From the NCBI RefSeq assembly GCF_009601685.2, contig NZ_CP045701.2:2666001-2730000 (forward strand): a stretch of DNA of 64,000 bases, in the 5' to 3' direction. A program made the position numbers and the translations under genes. This document shows, piece by piece, positions 53,103-62,680 of the stretch. The notes under the pieces were generated by a model that was given only the letters and a program-made list of their open reading frames with translations, did not search any database and was not told the DNA's origin. Within the stretch, counting starts at the first letter, position 1. Every line of letters begins with the position of its first letter. Origin of the DNA: Pseudomonas brassicacearum (lineage in GTDB: Bacteria; Pseudomonadota; Gammaproteobacteria; Pseudomonadales; Pseudomonadaceae).

Positions 53103-53119
53103 AGTAGTGAAGAGAGGGC

Positions 53120-53146
53120 CTGAAAGTCAGGTCAGTTTTCTGAAAG
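53120..53146. promoter_or_regulatory. direct repeat CTGAAAG, possible AraC operator
   Basis: CTGAAAG at 53120-53126 and again at 53140-53146 are exact direct copies with a 20-base period, about two helical turns. AraC-type regulators bind direct repeats with such spacing. It lies in the divergent region between AraC and the dehydratase. Confidence 0.45.
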
Positions 53147-53194
53147 CCTGGCGGTGGTGCCCTGATTAGACTGGGCAAAACCCGGAGGCCCATC

Positions 53195-54151
53195 ATGCAC
53201 ACACTGACCCGCGACGACATCGAGCAAGCTGCCCATCACCTCTACCAAGTCATGCCCGCCACCGCCCAGTATGCCTGGCCCTTGCTGGCTGAACGGCTGG
53301 GTTGCACGGTGTGGGTCAAGCACGAGAATCACACCCCGACGGGGGCCTTCAAGGTGCGCGGCGGCCTGACCTTCGTGCATTGGCTCAAGCGTGAGCACCC
53401 AGAGGCAAAAGGCATCGTCACGGCGACTCGCGGCAACCATGGCCAGAGCCTGGCGCTGGCGGCCAGCGCATTGGGTTTGAAAGCGTTGATCGTCGTGCCG
53501 CACGGTAACTCGGTAGAGAAGAACAACGCCATGCGTGGCTTTGGTGGCGAGGTGGTCGAGTATGGCCGCGATTTCGATGAGGCCCGTGAAGAGGCTGCAC
53601 GCCTGGCCCAGGTGCATGGCCTGTACCTGGTGCCGCCGTTCCATCCCGAGTTGGTCAAGGGCGTGGCGACCTACGGGCTTGAGCTGTTCAACGCGGTGCC
53701 GGACCTGGACACCGTCTATGTGCCGATAGGCTGTGGCTCGGGGATCTGCGCGGTCATCGCCGCCCGCGATGCCTTGGGCTTGAAGACCCAGGTGGTGGGC
53801 GTGGTGTCCACCGAGGCCGTGGCAGCGAAGTTGTCGTTTGAAACGGGCACCCTCTGCGAGACCGATTCGGCCAATACCTTTGCCGACGGTCTGGCCGTGC
53901 GCAGACCCATTCCCGAGGCCTTTGCCATCTACGGGGCCGCGGCGGCGCGAATCGTAGCGGTCAGCGACGCTGAAATTGCCGGAGCCATGCGGGCGTATTA
54001 CACCGACACCCACAACCTCGCCGAGGGTGCCGGCGCCGCCGCCTTGGCAGCGCTCATGCAGGAGCGTGAAACGATGCGGGGCAAACGGGTAGCGGTGATT
54101 CTGTCCGGTGGGAATATCGACCAGCCGGTGTATGCGAATCTGATTGGCTGA
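53195..54151 (+). CDS. threonine dehydratase-like PLP enzyme
   Basis: 318 residues; GGAGG precedes the ATG. The PLP lysine is in HENHTPTGAFKVRGGL (Lys53), and the phosphate loop is CGSGICAVIAARDALG. TRGNHGQSLALAASALGL and RRPIPEAFAIYG-like sequence match fold-II threonine/serine dehydratases without an ACT domain. It probably deaminates threonine or a hydroxyamino acid. A remnant of another gene lies just downstream. Confidence 0.88.
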   Translation: MHTLTRDDIEQAAHHLYQVMPATAQYAWPLLAERLGCTVWVKHENHTPTGAFKVRGGLTFVHWLKREHPEAKGIVTATRGNHGQSLALAASALGLKALIVVPHGNSVEKNNAMRGFGGEVVEYGRDFDEAREEAARLAQVHGLYLVPPFHPELVKGVATYGLELFNAVPDLDTVYVPIGCGSGICAVIAARDALGLKTQVVGVVSTEAVAAKLSFETGTLCETDSANTFADGLAVRRPIPEAFAIYGAAAARIVAVSDAEIAGAMRAYYTDTHNLAEGAGAAALAALMQERETMRGKRVAVILSGGNIDQPVYANLIG

Positions 54152-54163
54152 TGCCGATAAAGC

Positions 54164-54259
54164 ACGGCGGACTTCCTGTTCAAGGCCAAGGCGCTGCCGG
54201 CGCCGCTGGCCACTTCCGGGATTATCGATACGTCCTTCAGTCAGGCCTTGAGCGAATAA
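54164..54259 (+). pseudogene. C-terminal remnant of an ABC solute-binding protein
   Basis: In one frame, 54164-54259 reads TADFLFKAKALPAPLATSGI then IDTSFSQALSE and a TAA. This is a natural C-terminus of sulfonate/nitrate-type (SsuA/TauA-like) ABC binding proteins, with no upstream reading frame to match. It appears between the dehydratase stop and the oxidoreductase end and is probably the tail of a deleted gene. Confidence 0.5.
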
Positions 54260-54275
54260 ACCGAGCCATTCTGGG

Positions 54276-55235
54276 TCAGGGCACCAGTACGGCTTTTGCG
54301 CTGCTGCCCTGGGCGATCAGCGCGTACTGGGCCTTGCCGTCCACCAGGGGGATTTCAAGGATATCCGTGGGAGCGTCGATGACGCCTGCCTCGAAGTGTT
54401 GGCCAAACTCTTCAAGCATCCGGGCGCAATCGGTGTTGTCGTAAAGCAGCGAATTCACGCCGATCAAGATGCCGCCTTTGCGATAGAGCGCCAGGGCGGG
54501 GAAGTGCACCATCCCATCGGGCGGGGCTGCAATGAACGCAATGCGACCGAAGTTGGCCAATGCCGATACGGCCTCTTGCAGCCAGAAGCCAGTGGTGTCG
54601 AAGATGACCTGCGCTCCACCCGGAAACACCGCGTTGACCTGCTCTGCCAGGCTGCCGGGCGCACTGGTCACGATGACGTCGTAGCCTTTGGCTTGCAGCT
54701 CGGCGACCCGCTCCGGTCGCCGTACCGCCGCAAGCACGCGTGCACCGCGGGCCTTCGCCAGGGCCAGCGCTGCGCTGCCTACCGCGCCATTGGCGCCAAT
54801 CACTAAAAACGTCGTGTCGCGCTGCACGTGGGATCGTTCAACGGCATCGTAGGCGGTGGTAAAAGGCACGCCGATAGCCGCTGCTTGGACGAAGGACAAA
54901 CGCTCAGGCTTCAGGGCCACGCCACTTGCCGGAACCGTGAGGTATTGCGCATGGGAGCCGTCACGCAGGAAGCCTGGGCCCTTGCCGGTTCCCCAGACCG
55001 CTTTGCCGAGCAGATGTGCCGGGCCTTGCTCAACCACCCCGGCGAAATCACGGCCGGGCACTCGGGGCAAGGTGGTGTAGGGAAAGCGGCCCTCGACATT
55101 TTTAACATCGCTGGGGTTGAGCCCGGCCGCCTTGACCCGGATCAGGACCTCGTCGGGGCCCGGGACGGGTGTCGGCAAGTCAACGAGGCAGAGGTGGTCC
55201 AAGCTGCCGGTGGCGGAAAACTGTAGGGCTTTCAA
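54276..55235 (-). CDS. zinc-type/quinone oxidoreductase (MDR family)
   Basis: 319 residues from TTG 55235, supported by GAGGAG nine bases upstream (MKALQFSATGSLDHLCLVDL). The NADPH fold FLVIGANGAVGSAALALAKA and the family entry PVPGPDEVLIRVKAAGLNPS are present. The structural-zinc cysteines are absent, so this is the quinone-oxidoreductase branch. An AraC-type regulator is encoded immediately upstream in the same direction. Confidence 0.86.
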   Translation of the reverse strand: MKALQFSATGSLDHLCLVDLPTPVPGPDEVLIRVKAAGLNPSDVKNVEGRFPYTTLPRVPGRDFAGVVEQGPAHLLGKAVWGTGKGPGFLRDGSHAQYLTVPASGVALKPERLSFVQAAAIGVPFTTAYDAVERSHVQRDTTFLVIGANGAVGSAALALAKARGARVLAAVRRPERVAELQAKGYDVIVTSAPGSLAEQVNAVFPGGAQVIFDTTGFWLQEAVSALANFGRIAFIAAPPDGMVHFPALALYRKGGILIGVNSLLYDNTDCARMLEEFGQHFEAGVIDAPTDILEIPLVDGKAQYALIAQGSSAKAVLVP

Positions 55236-55310
55236 GCTGCAATACTCCTCGACGAAATGTGCATCGAGGATAGCGTTCGGGCCGATAGCGAACCCGCCAG
55301 AGAGTTTCGT

Positions 55311-56102
55311 CTATCGGACAAAACCCCTTGATGCCATCGCGTTTTTATACGCCGACGGTGCAACGCCCAGGGAGCGGCGGAACATCTCGCTGAAACTGCT
55401 TAGCGTATAGCCCAACCGCGTCGCTATCGTCCCCACCGAGTCGCCTTCCAGGAGTGCGGCGACTGCGTGGGCCAGTTGCACTTGGCGTCGCCATTCGGTG
55501 AACGTCAGGCCAAGCTCGGCATGGAACAACCGGGCCAGAGTGCGGGTGCTGGCCCCCACCGACTCGGCGTGCTGCTCAAAGGACATGGCCAGTCCGGGGA
55601 CCTCGAGCACCGTCTCGCACAAGTTGCGCAAGCGTCGATCCCCGCCGGCAGGCATGGGCACCTTGAGCACCGCCGAGCGCAGTTGGCGAAGTTCCAGCAC
55701 CAGCAGGTTATCCAAGGCATCACGCAACGCAGGATCAGGGCGATTACCCAGCGCCACTCGACGGATGATCAGCTCGCGCAGCAGCTTGCTGACCTCGAGC
55801 ACTTGCAGCTCAAGCCCCACGCTCATGGCCAGTTCGACGCGCAAATAGAGATTGCGCATCTCCAAGGGCGAAACCACGCGGATCCCGTGTGTGACCCGCG
55901 GCGGCAGCCACACCGCGCGCTGCGGCGGGACCAGCAGCGCAGCACCGGGTGTATCGACCCACATGAGGCCACTTTGGGCATAGAGAAGCTGGCCCCATTC
56001 ATGATGATGAGGCGCGATCAACGTCCCGGGTGGGTAGGTGCGGGAAAGCGGTTGAACAAGATGCGTCGTGTCCGTCAGATCGGGAGGTGAAGCAAGGGCC
56101 AT
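55311..56102 (-). CDS. AraC-family regulator with cupin domain
   Basis: 263 residues. N-terminal cupin (TYPPGTLIAPHHHEWGQLLY, AQSGLMWVDTPGAALLVPPQ) and C-terminal double helix-turn-helix (EQHAESVGASTRTLARLFHA, GTIATRLGYTLSSFSEMFRR then SLGVAPSAYK) are clear. Its position 76 bases before the oxidoreductase start makes it the likely regulator of that gene. Confidence 0.87.
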   Translation of the reverse strand: MALASPPDLTDTTHLVQPLSRTYPPGTLIAPHHHEWGQLLYAQSGLMWVDTPGAALLVPPQRAVWLPPRVTHGIRVVSPLEMRNLYLRVELAMSVGLELQVLEVSKLLRELIIRRVALGNRPDPALRDALDNLLVLELRQLRSAVLKVPMPAGGDRRLRNLCETVLEVPGLAMSFEQHAESVGASTRTLARLFHAELGLTFTEWRRQVQLAHAVAALLEGDSVGTIATRLGYTLSSFSEMFRRSLGVAPSAYKNAMASRGFVR

Positions 56103-56177
56103 GACCGGAACTCAGAACGATAACGGTGCTTTTTAGCACAAGTGCGCGGGGAGGAGGGGCCTGGCGTGGCTGTGCCG

Positions 56178-56322
56178 CCGCTATCGCGAGCAGGCTCGCT
56201 CCCACAGGGATTGGCGCTGGGCATCAATTGTGTGAACACCCGAAGCAGAACTGTGGGAGCGGTGGGTATCCGATCTGCTGACACCCGAACCAAAACTGTG
56301 AGAGCCTGCTCGCGATAGCGGT
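56178..56322. repeat. inverted REP pair (BIME)
   Basis: CCGCTATCGCGAGCAGGCTC (56178 on) and CTGTGAGAGCCTGCTCGCGATAGCGG (about 56297-56322) are inverted copies, with a third REP-like ACTGTGGGAGCGG between. It fills the gap between the AraC and GST genes. Confidence 0.75.
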
Positions 56323-56325
56323 GGG

Positions 56326-56943
56326 TCAGATCGCACTGAGAGTGGATGCCGCTTCCGCAGCCATGGCCGCCCGGACGCTGGGGCGTGCGGCGATTCGCGC
56401 CATGAACGCCGCCAGTGCCGGCCAGTCGCTGATCTGGATATTGAACAACGGCAGCCAGTTCAAGACGGTGAACAAGTAGCCGTCGGCCAGGCCAAAGGTG
56501 CCCATCAGGTAATCCTGTTGTTCAAGGGCCTGGCTGAGGTAATCCAGGCGCCTGAACAGTTTTGCCCTGAAGATGGCCTTGGTCGGCTCTGCAATATCGG
56601 CGTTGAACAGCGGCGCACATCCGCTGTGGATCTCGGATGTGATGAAGTTCAACCATTCCTGCAGGCGGACCCGCTCCCAGGTGCCGCTGGCCGGCGCAAG
56701 TGCATTTGCAGGAACCAGATCGGCCAGGTACTGGACGATGGCGGCACCCTCGGTCAGGACATCACCATTATCCAGCACCAAGGCTGCCACGTAGCCCTTG
56801 GGGTTGATGGTCAGGAAGTCGAGCCCATCGGCGGTTCGCTTGGTCTTGTTGTCGACCCGAATCAATTCAAAGGGCAGGCCCAATTCCCGCAGCACGATGT
56901 GCGGGGACAATGAGCAGGTCATGGGGGCGAAGTACAGTTTCAT
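56326..56943 (-). CDS. glutathione S-transferase
   Basis: 205 residues from ATG 56943 (GAGG upstream). N-terminal thioredoxin-like fold MKLYFAPMTCSLSPHIVLRE, INPKGYVAALVLDNGDVLTE (cis-Pro absent at the usual V-P site, replaced by V-A-A) and GAAIVQYLADLVP; C-terminal helical domain FGLADGYLFTVLNWLPLFNI. It is a beta-class-like GST. It is transcribed divergently from a LysR gene. Confidence 0.85.
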   Translation of the reverse strand: MKLYFAPMTCSLSPHIVLRELGLPFELIRVDNKTKRTADGLDFLTINPKGYVAALVLDNGDVLTEGAAIVQYLADLVPANALAPASGTWERVRLQEWLNFITSEIHSGCAPLFNADIAEPTKAIFRAKLFRRLDYLSQALEQQDYLMGTFGLADGYLFTVLNWLPLFNIQISDWPALAAFMARIAARPSVRAAMAAEAASTLSAI

Positions 56944-57056
56944 GGTTTCCTCAAGCTTGGGGGACGTGCCGCCAGAATCCACGAGGGCTGGAGCATTTTC
57001 AAAGGACATCTTCGGTGCTAGCGTATGACAAAATCTCATGAGTAAGTCAGACCTCC

Positions 57057-57962
57057 ATGGCCACCCGAATACCCTCCCTCAATGGCCTGAAAGCATTCGA
57101 ATCAGCCGCCAGGCACATGAGCTTTACCAAGGCCGCAGAAGAGCTGAACGTCACACAAACCGCCATCAGCCATCAAATCCGCCGGCTCGAAGAGGAACTG
57201 GGCGTGCGCTTGTTCCTGCGGCTCAAGGATGGCCTGGCGCTGACAAATGAAGGCCATGACTATTTTCCTGGCGTTCGTGCGGCATTCCATGAGTTGCGCT
57301 ATTGCACGCAGACGTTGCTGGAGAGCCGCAATAACAGCGTCTTGACGATCAGTACCCTGGTTTCATTTGCCTCCAAATGGTTGTTGCCGCGACTGGCGTC
57401 TTTCCAGCAGGCGTATCCCAACATTGATGTGCGCGTTACAGCATCCACCGAACGGGTGGACTTTCGTAAAGGCGGCGTCGATGCGGCCATTCGTTACGGT
57501 TCCGGCGACTGGAAGGGGTTGCGGGCTGACTGGCTGATGGCCGACGAAATCTTTCCGGTGTGCAGCCCCAGGCTGCTGCAAGGTCCGGCAGCCTTGGAGA
57601 ATCCGCACGATCTGGCCCAGCACACTTTGTTGCAGGTCAGCGGGGTGACCCACGATGACTGGAGTGCCTGGTTGAGTGCCGCCGGCCAACCGAAAAAACT
57701 GGCCGAAGGCAGCCGGTTGACATTCGACCTTGCCATGATGGCTGTTCAGGCTGCGGTTGACGGCCTGGGGGTCTGCATCGGGCGTTCAACTTATGTCGAG
57801 GACGACCTGAAGGCCGGGCGATTGGTTGCCCCCTTCGATCTGCGATTGAAATCTGAACTCGGCTTCTATTTCGTGAGCCCGCATGAAACAGCCGACACCC
57901 CAAAAGTGCAGGCCTTTAGAACCTGGTTGATGGATTCGGCGGGGTTTGGCGCCGAAACATGA
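57057..57962 (+). CDS. LysR-family transcriptional regulator, GcvA-like
   Basis: 301 residues: MATRIPSLNGLKAFESAARH, helix-turn-helix FTKAAEELNVTQTAISHQIR, then the effector domain (NNSVLTISTLVSFASKWLLP, GGVDAAIRYGSGDWKGLRAD, GLGVCIGRSTYVEDDLKAGR). This is the GcvA/AmpR-like subgroup. It is divergent from the GST gene, its probable target. Confidence 0.9.
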   Translation: MATRIPSLNGLKAFESAARHMSFTKAAEELNVTQTAISHQIRRLEEELGVRLFLRLKDGLALTNEGHDYFPGVRAAFHELRYCTQTLLESRNNSVLTISTLVSFASKWLLPRLASFQQAYPNIDVRVTASTERVDFRKGGVDAAIRYGSGDWKGLRADWLMADEIFPVCSPRLLQGPAALENPHDLAQHTLLQVSGVTHDDWSAWLSAAGQPKKLAEGSRLTFDLAMMAVQAAVDGLGVCIGRSTYVEDDLKAGRLVAPFDLRLKSELGFYFVSPHETADTPKVQAFRTWLMDSAGFGAET

Positions 57963-58046
57963 TTACACCGTGCCGTTCAGCCGTCAGTCAGCGAGCCGAT
58001 ATAAGAACGAGGTCCGCTTGCTTTCAGGGTTCATCGAGGGTACGTC

Positions 58047-59402
58047 ATGTTTAATACAACACTAAAAAATGAACTGACGGCTAGGACGGCCGAATTGGCA
58101 ACATACAAGGGACTCGTCGGCTCCCTGGAGCGCTCGATGGCTGTTATCGAGTTCAGTCCCGATGGCAAGGTCCTGCGGGCGAACGAGAATTTTCTCGCCA
58201 CGATGGGCTACCGTGCGGATCAATTGGCCAGCCTGTCCCATCGGGACTTCTGCACTCCAGCGCTGGTGGGCAGCGCCGAATACCGTGAATTCTGGAACCA
58301 GTTGCGCGCCGGTCAATTCGTTTCCGGCACGTTTCAGCGCCGCAGCGCGCAAGGCCAGAACGTGTGGCTGGAAGCCAGCTATAACCCGGTAGTGGATGAG
58401 CAAGGCCGCGTCGTGAAGGTGGTCAAGTACGCACTCGATGTCACCGCCAAGGTCGCCAGCGAGGCAGAAACACGTGCCCGGCTGGCGGCACTTGACCGGG
58501 CCATGGCAGTGATCGAGTTCGACCTGGGCGGCAACATCCTGACCGCCAACGAAAACTTCATGAATGTCATGAATTACACGTTGGCGGAGATCAAGGGCAA
58601 GCATCACCGGATGTTCTGCGAACCGAGCCTGGTCGGCAGCTCCGAATACAGTGATTTCTGGCGCCGTCTCAACGCCGGCGAGTTTTTCAGCGGGCAATTC
58701 AAGCGCCTCGGCAAAAACGGCAAAGTCGTCTGGCTGGAAGCCAGCTACAACCCGGTCTTCGACGCCGAAGGCAAGTTGTGCAAGGTTGTGAAGTTCGCCA
58801 GTGACATCAGCGAGCGGGTGGAGAAATTCGAAGAGGATTCGCGCGGCGCTTCCCGTGCGTACCATATCTCCGCCGAGACCGAACGCGTGGCTGAACAGGG
58901 CGCTCAGGTGATCCACCAGACCGCCAAGGAGATGCGCGAGATCGCCGACAACATTGGCTCTTCCGCGCGTCTGGTTGGGCAGCTGGGCGCGCGTTCGGAA
59001 GAGATCACGGCCATCGTCAACACCATTCGCGGCATTGCCGACCAGACCAACCTGCTGGCCCTCAACGCGGCCATTGAAGCCGCGCGGGCCGGGGACCAGG
59101 GGAGGGGCTTCGCGGTGGTGGCCGACGAGGTCCGGCAACTGGCCGGGCGCACCAGTCGCTCCACCTCGGAGATTGCCGAAATGATCGGCATGATCCTCTC
59201 AGAAACCCGCGACGCCGTCGCCAGCATGAACGTGACTCATGAAGGCGCATTGCGCGGTGTAACCCTGGCAGACCAGGCCGGCTCGGTCATCGTGCAAATC
59301 AGGAACGGAACCACGGATGCGCTCGAGGCGGTGAGCATGTTTGCGTCCAAGCTCGACGAATCCGAGGTGATTCCCAAGACGGCTATCGGCTGGGTGGGTT
59401 GA
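58047..59402 (+). CDS. soluble PAS-PAS chemoreceptor (methyl-accepting)
   Basis: 451 residues; GAGGG before the ATG. No membrane segment. Two PAS domains are visible: [20 protein letters not shown] and [20 protein letters not shown], each with its FCxPxLVGSxEY and [10 protein letters not shown] segments. They are nearly duplicate copies. The signalling part contains the chemoreceptor tip [20 protein letters not shown] then [20 protein letters not shown] and [19 protein letters not shown]. The PAS domains suggest redox or aerotaxis sensing as in Aer-like proteins, but no haem or FAD residues are provable. Its 3' end overlaps the convergent hybrid kinase gene by 20 bases. Confidence 0.9.
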   Translation: MFNTTLKNELTARTAELATYKGLVGSLERSMAVIEFSPDGKVLRANENFLATMGYRADQLASLSHRDFCTPALVGSAEYREFWNQLRAGQFVSGTFQRRSAQGQNVWLEASYNPVVDEQGRVVKVVKYALDVTAKVASEAETRARLAALDRAMAVIEFDLGGNILTANENFMNVMNYTLAEIKGKHHRMFCEPSLVGSSEYSDFWRRLNAGEFFSGQFKRLGKNGKVVWLEASYNPVFDAEGKLCKVVKFASDISERVEKFEEDSRGASRAYHISAETERVAEQGAQVIHQTAKEMREIADNIGSSARLVGQLGARSEEITAIVNTIRGIADQTNLLALNAAIEAARAGDQGRGFAVVADEVRQLAGRTSRSTSEIAEMIGMILSETRDAVASMNVTHEGALRGVTLADQAGSVIVQIRNGTTDALEAVSMFASKLDESEVIPKTAIGWVG

Positions 59403-61032
59403 GGTGAGCTGGGTCCTCGCCCTTGCGATCCATGCGCTTGACCAATTCAAGCAATACCGCTCGCAGCTCTGGCGGTCGCACGGGCTTGGCCAGCACCGAG
59501 ATATTCAGGCTTTGCAGCGATTGGCGTATCCGCGCGATCTCATGCCCGGTGATGACCAGCGCCGGGACTTGCCAGCCGCGCTGCTCGCGTAGCGCGGCAA
59601 TGCATTCGGCGCCCGAGACTTTCGTACCCAGGTCGAAATCGGCGATGACGATGTCGCAATCGCTGATCAGCCCTTCGCCGTCGCTGTGGGCCTCAACCTC
59701 GCATCCCCATTTTTCCAGCAGCGCCGAGGTCGCCATCAGCACGTTGGCGTCGTCTTCGACCAGGCATACCCGCAACCCGTCCAGGCGATTCTGGACGGGC
59801 ACCACCTTGGGCATCATGAGGCGTGGTGCCGCCGGCTCCAGGCCGCTGATCGCCACCCGGGTGCCTTGTCCGACCTTGGAACGGATGTGTATATCGACGT
59901 CGAGCATCTGGCTGATGCGCTTGACGATGGACAGGCCGAGGCCGAGACCCTCGACATCCTTGTCGCGCGCATGGCGAACGCGGTAGAACTCCTTGAACAC
60001 CTCGGGCAAATGTTCGGTGGCGATGCCGCGCCCCTTGTCGTAGATCACCACGGCCAGGCGCTGGCCCTGGCGCCGCACGCCGATCAGCACAGGTTGGCCG
60101 GGTGCGTATTTGAGGGCGTTGGACAGCAGGTTCTGGACCATCGTGGTCAGCAAGCCGGGATTGACGTTGACCCAATAAGGACATGCGCGCAGACGCAGCT
60201 CGACGCCGGCCCAACGGGCCGCCTCGGTGTTCTGCTTGACGACGTCCTGCAGCAATTGGCCCAGGTGTACGGTGTCGGCCTTCGGCATCAGTTGACCGTG
60301 ATCGAGGGTGTAGATATCGAGGATCGAGCGGAATAGCTGCGACACGGTGTGCAGCGAACGGTCGATGTTGTCCACCAGCCGCAATTCTTCCAGCCCCAGC
60401 CTGGCGTCACGCAGGCAGGCGGTGAACAGACCGATGGAGTGGATTGGCTGGCGCAGGTCATGACTGGCCTGGGCGAGGAATCGCGATTTCTCCTGATTGG
60501 CCGAAATGGCTTCTTCGGAGGCAATGCGTGTGCGCGTGAGCAAAATGTGCGCATAGGCGGGCACCACGATGGTGGTGACGATCAACATCAGGAACATGTA
60601 GGGCTGCGTACGCCAGAACGGGGTCAGCCAGAAAACCAGTACCAGGGACGACAGCGCGATAACGGTCGCCAGCGCCAGGTAGCGCGAGCCGAAGCGCATG
60701 CCATTGCCCAGCGTGACCCAGAGCAATGCAGCGTAGACCGGTAGCGTGCCTTCTCCACCCACGATCATGGCAAATGCGATGCCGGCATAGTCATGCAGCA
60801 TCGTGAAAAGGCGCCGCCAGAAGAAGTGTCCTGGCCAGCGCTTGATGATCATGCGCAGGAACACCGAGACGAAGATGAACGTGCTGATGTAGATAATGAT
60901 GGGCACGTAGCGCGCGGCGTTCTCTGGATAGAGTCCGGCCAGGATGACGATATACACCAGCGCACAGGCGCTGACGGTCAGGCGTAATGTGGCCTGCTCG
61001 AGTTCACTGTTCTTTTCCACTGGTTTTGGCAC
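59383..61032 (-). CDS. hybrid sensor histidine kinase (copy 1)
   Basis: 549 residues from GTG 61032 (AGAGG seven bases upstream). Six membrane helices are visible at the N-terminus ([68 protein letters not shown]). Then comes the kinase: H-box [20 protein letters not shown] (His about residue 192), N-box [21 protein letters not shown] boxes [20 protein letters not shown] and [18 protein letters not shown]-terminal receiver follows ([20 protein letters not shown], phospho-acceptor Asp in IADFDLG near 463). It is almost identical in layout and sequence to 62681-64000, probably by gene duplication. Confidence 0.9.
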   Translation of the reverse strand: MPKPVEKNSELEQATLRLTVSACALVYIVILAGLYPENAARYVPIIIYISTFIFVSVFLRMIIKRWPGHFFWRRLFTMLHDYAGIAFAMIVGGEGTLPVYAALLWVTLGNGMRFGSRYLALATVIALSSLVLVFWLTPFWRTQPYMFLMLIVTTIVVPAYAHILLTRTRIASEEAISANQEKSRFLAQASHDLRQPIHSIGLFTACLRDARLGLEELRLVDNIDRSLHTVSQLFRSILDIYTLDHGQLMPKADTVHLGQLLQDVVKQNTEAARWAGVELRLRACPYWVNVNPGLLTTMVQNLLSNALKYAPGQPVLIGVRRQGQRLAVVIYDKGRGIATEHLPEVFKEFYRVRHARDKDVEGLGLGLSIVKRISQMLDVDIHIRSKVGQGTRVAISGLEPAAPRLMMPKVVPVQNRLDGLRVCLVEDDANVLMATSALLEKWGCEVEAHSDGEGLISDCDIVIADFDLGTKVSGAECIAALREQRGWQVPALVITGHEIARIRQSLQSLNISVLAKPVRPPELRAVLLELVKRMDRKGEDPAHLNPPSR

Positions 61033-61125
61033 CGCATGACCTCTGATGCCTCCAAGCGTAGCGGCTAGCCTCGGTGAAGGTTGGGAACAGGCTCGATGCT
61101 GTCCCCAACGGACGATGCCATTGCG

Positions 61126-61623
61126 TCAGTAGACCCTGTAGTACTTCACGACGTCATCGACGAAATAGATGGTCAATACCGAACCTTGCGTCTGGCTTTG
61201 GCCCGTTTTCGTGCCGGTCACGCTGCTGACGTCATTGGCCACGGTTTGCGCCTTGGACAGTTGTGCCGCGGTTTCGTACATCTTCAGGCTCGTTTCGGTC
61301 GATACGTACTTATGGGCCAGTTTCATGTACTTATCCAGGCCCTCATCAGTCTTTTCATAAGTCCAGTTCGACTCGTTGCTGGAGCTCGTCGAATTGAGTT
61401 CTTCATTCGTCGGCGCGCCGAACATTTGAGTGATCTGGCCTTTTGTCGTCTTGCCTGGAATGATCGTTTGCTTGAGGTAAGAGACGTCGTATTTTTTGGT
61501 GCCCTGATTCAAGGTGCTCATCAAGTTACCCAAGTCGCCGGTGTTTGCACAACCGTTCAGTACCCCCGCCAGCACGCACAGCGCTAATCCATTTCTAAGC
61601 GTTTTTCCATATTTGAAGGACAT
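61126..61623 (-). CDS. lipoprotein with BamE/SmpA-like fold motif
   Basis: 165 residues from ATG 61623 (AAGGGAAG upstream). The signal lipobox is VLAGVLNGCANTG, so Cys25 or so is lipidated. The body contains TIIPGKTTKGQITQMFGAPT, which resembles the beta-alpha start of BamE-like proteins. It lies between the two hybrid kinases and the regulator, downstream of the 22-bp dyad at 61861-61882. Its function is unknown, but it may be a target of the two-component system. Confidence 0.72.
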   Translation of the reverse strand: MSFKYGKTLRNGLALCVLAGVLNGCANTGDLGNLMSTLNQGTKKYDVSYLKQTIIPGKTTKGQITQMFGAPTNEELNSTSSSNESNWTYEKTDEGLDKYMKLAHKYVSTETSLKMYETAAQLSKAQTVANDVSSVTGTKTGQSQTQGSVLTIYFVDDVVKYYRVY

Positions 61624-61799
61624 GATGACTTCCCTTGAGTTAGTGTCAGGACCATTCCATTTCAACCGTGCAGACGGTGAAGTTGACCCAGCATTGCGCC
61701 GCCTATCGATTATTAAATTCATAGGCTTCGCATGTCATAACGTTTCAATAGGCACAGTGATACTGCACGGCGCACGGCATGTTGGCTTTCTTTATGTTT

Positions 61800-61820
61800 G
61801 GCTGTTTGAACAGCCTTTTT
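61800..61820 (+). terminator. hairpin with T-run
   Basis: GGCTGT (61800-61805), TTGA, ACAGCC (61810-61815), TTTTT forms a 6-bp stem with plus-strand U-tail. Neighbouring genes run on the minus strand, so it may be a remnant or end a minor transcript; an attenuator for the lipoprotein is less likely. Confidence 0.45.
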
Positions 61821-61854
61821 ATGGAGCGTCCACAGCTTAGGGGGAGAGTGCTGG

Positions 61855-61888
61855 GCGAAGCTATAGTACAAGTGTGCTATGGCTTCGC
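61855..61888. promoter_or_regulatory. 34-bp inverted repeat containing the 22-bp dyad shared with 22765-22786
   Basis: GCGAAG CTATAG (61855-61866), TACAAGTG, TGCTATGG CTTCGC (61875-61888) form an extended dyad. Read on the minus strand, CCATAGCACACTTGTACTATAG matches CTATAGCACACTTGCGCTATAG of the earlier site at 18 of 22 positions. It is about 240 bases upstream of the lipoprotein start. Confidence 0.55.
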
Positions 61889-61938
61889 AAGCGGGCCGGG
61901 AGGGTAATACTCAATTAATATTCGTGGCTGTTGTGCAT

Positions 61939-62577
61939 TTAACTGTCTTGTTTTCCCGGCCATCCACCATTGCCTGGGAAGTTGGAAAACTGCGCCGCAG
62001 CCGCGGCGCGAGTGGGCACACCCAGGGATTTGAGCAGGCTTGAGACATGGATGCGCACCGTGAACGGGGAAATGCCCAGGTCCCTGGCTATCTCCTTGTT
62101 GGTCTTGCCGGCGGCGATCAAGCCAAGCACTTGCCGTTGGCGCGCGGTCAGTTGGGAAAGTGCATCGTCCAGGATCGCGTTTTCGGCTTGATACTTCACC
62201 ACCACTTCGCCTTCGCGTATTGCCATGATGGCCTCGGCAATACCGGCGGGGTCGATATTCTTGCCGATGAAGCCGTCGGCACCCAGCGCCATCACCTGGG
62301 AAATAACATCGACATCATCCATCATTGAAACCACGATGATCGAGGTGCGTTTGAACTCACTGCGCAACTGGCCGATCACTTGCAGCGATTTGATCCCGGG
62401 AAAGCGCAAGTCGAGTATCAGCGAGTCCACTTCCATCCCTGAACGTGCCAGCGCCAATACTTCATCCAGGTTGCCAGCTTGTTCTATGGTGGCCTTCGGC
62501 AGAAGCCGTTCGATGGTTCTCAACATACCTTCACGAAACAAGGGATGGTCATCTGCCACAATAACTCTGCACGTCAT
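61939..62577 (-). CDS. LuxR/NarL-type response regulator
   Basis: 212 residues from ATG 62577 (AAGGA eight bases upstream). Receiver: [20 protein letters not shown], phospho-acceptor Asp in [11 protein letters not shown], Thr/Ser switch VVSMMDD and Lys in GFIGKNIDP. The output helix-turn-helix [20 protein letters not shown] then [20 protein letters not shown] is intact. It lies between and opposite to the second kinase and is the likely partner of one or both hybrid kinases. A broken copy of its N-terminus lies at 23678. Confidence 0.92.
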   Translation of the reverse strand: MTCRVIVADDHPLFREGMLRTIERLLPKATIEQAGNLDEVLALARSGMEVDSLILDLRFPGIKSLQVIGQLRSEFKRTSIIVVSMMDDVDVISQVMALGADGFIGKNIDPAGIAEAIMAIREGEVVVKYQAENAILDDALSQLTARQRQVLGLIAAGKTNKEIARDLGISPFTVRIHVSSLLKSLGVPTRAAAAAQFSNFPGNGGWPGKQDS

Positions 62578-62680
62578 GCTTCAGATCCTTCTGATCTTCC
62601 AGTTCACGAATCGTAACCTAAACTGCCCCCTTGGGTTTCAAGTTTGAAACAACCTTTCATGTTGGAATAATCCAGTGACT

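Larger units (their letters stand above)
61624..61938. other. intergenic region with dyad and hairpin
   Basis: The 315-base gap between the lipoprotein start and the regulator stop (both minus strand) holds the dyad at 61855-61888 and a hairpin with a T-run at 61800-61820. No reading frame here looks coding. Confidence 0.6.

Noticed and set aside
54151..54444. Small plus-strand frame after the threonine dehydratase
   Set aside because: A different frame over the same bases gives a natural binding-protein C-terminus, and the rest is antisense to the oxidoreductase.
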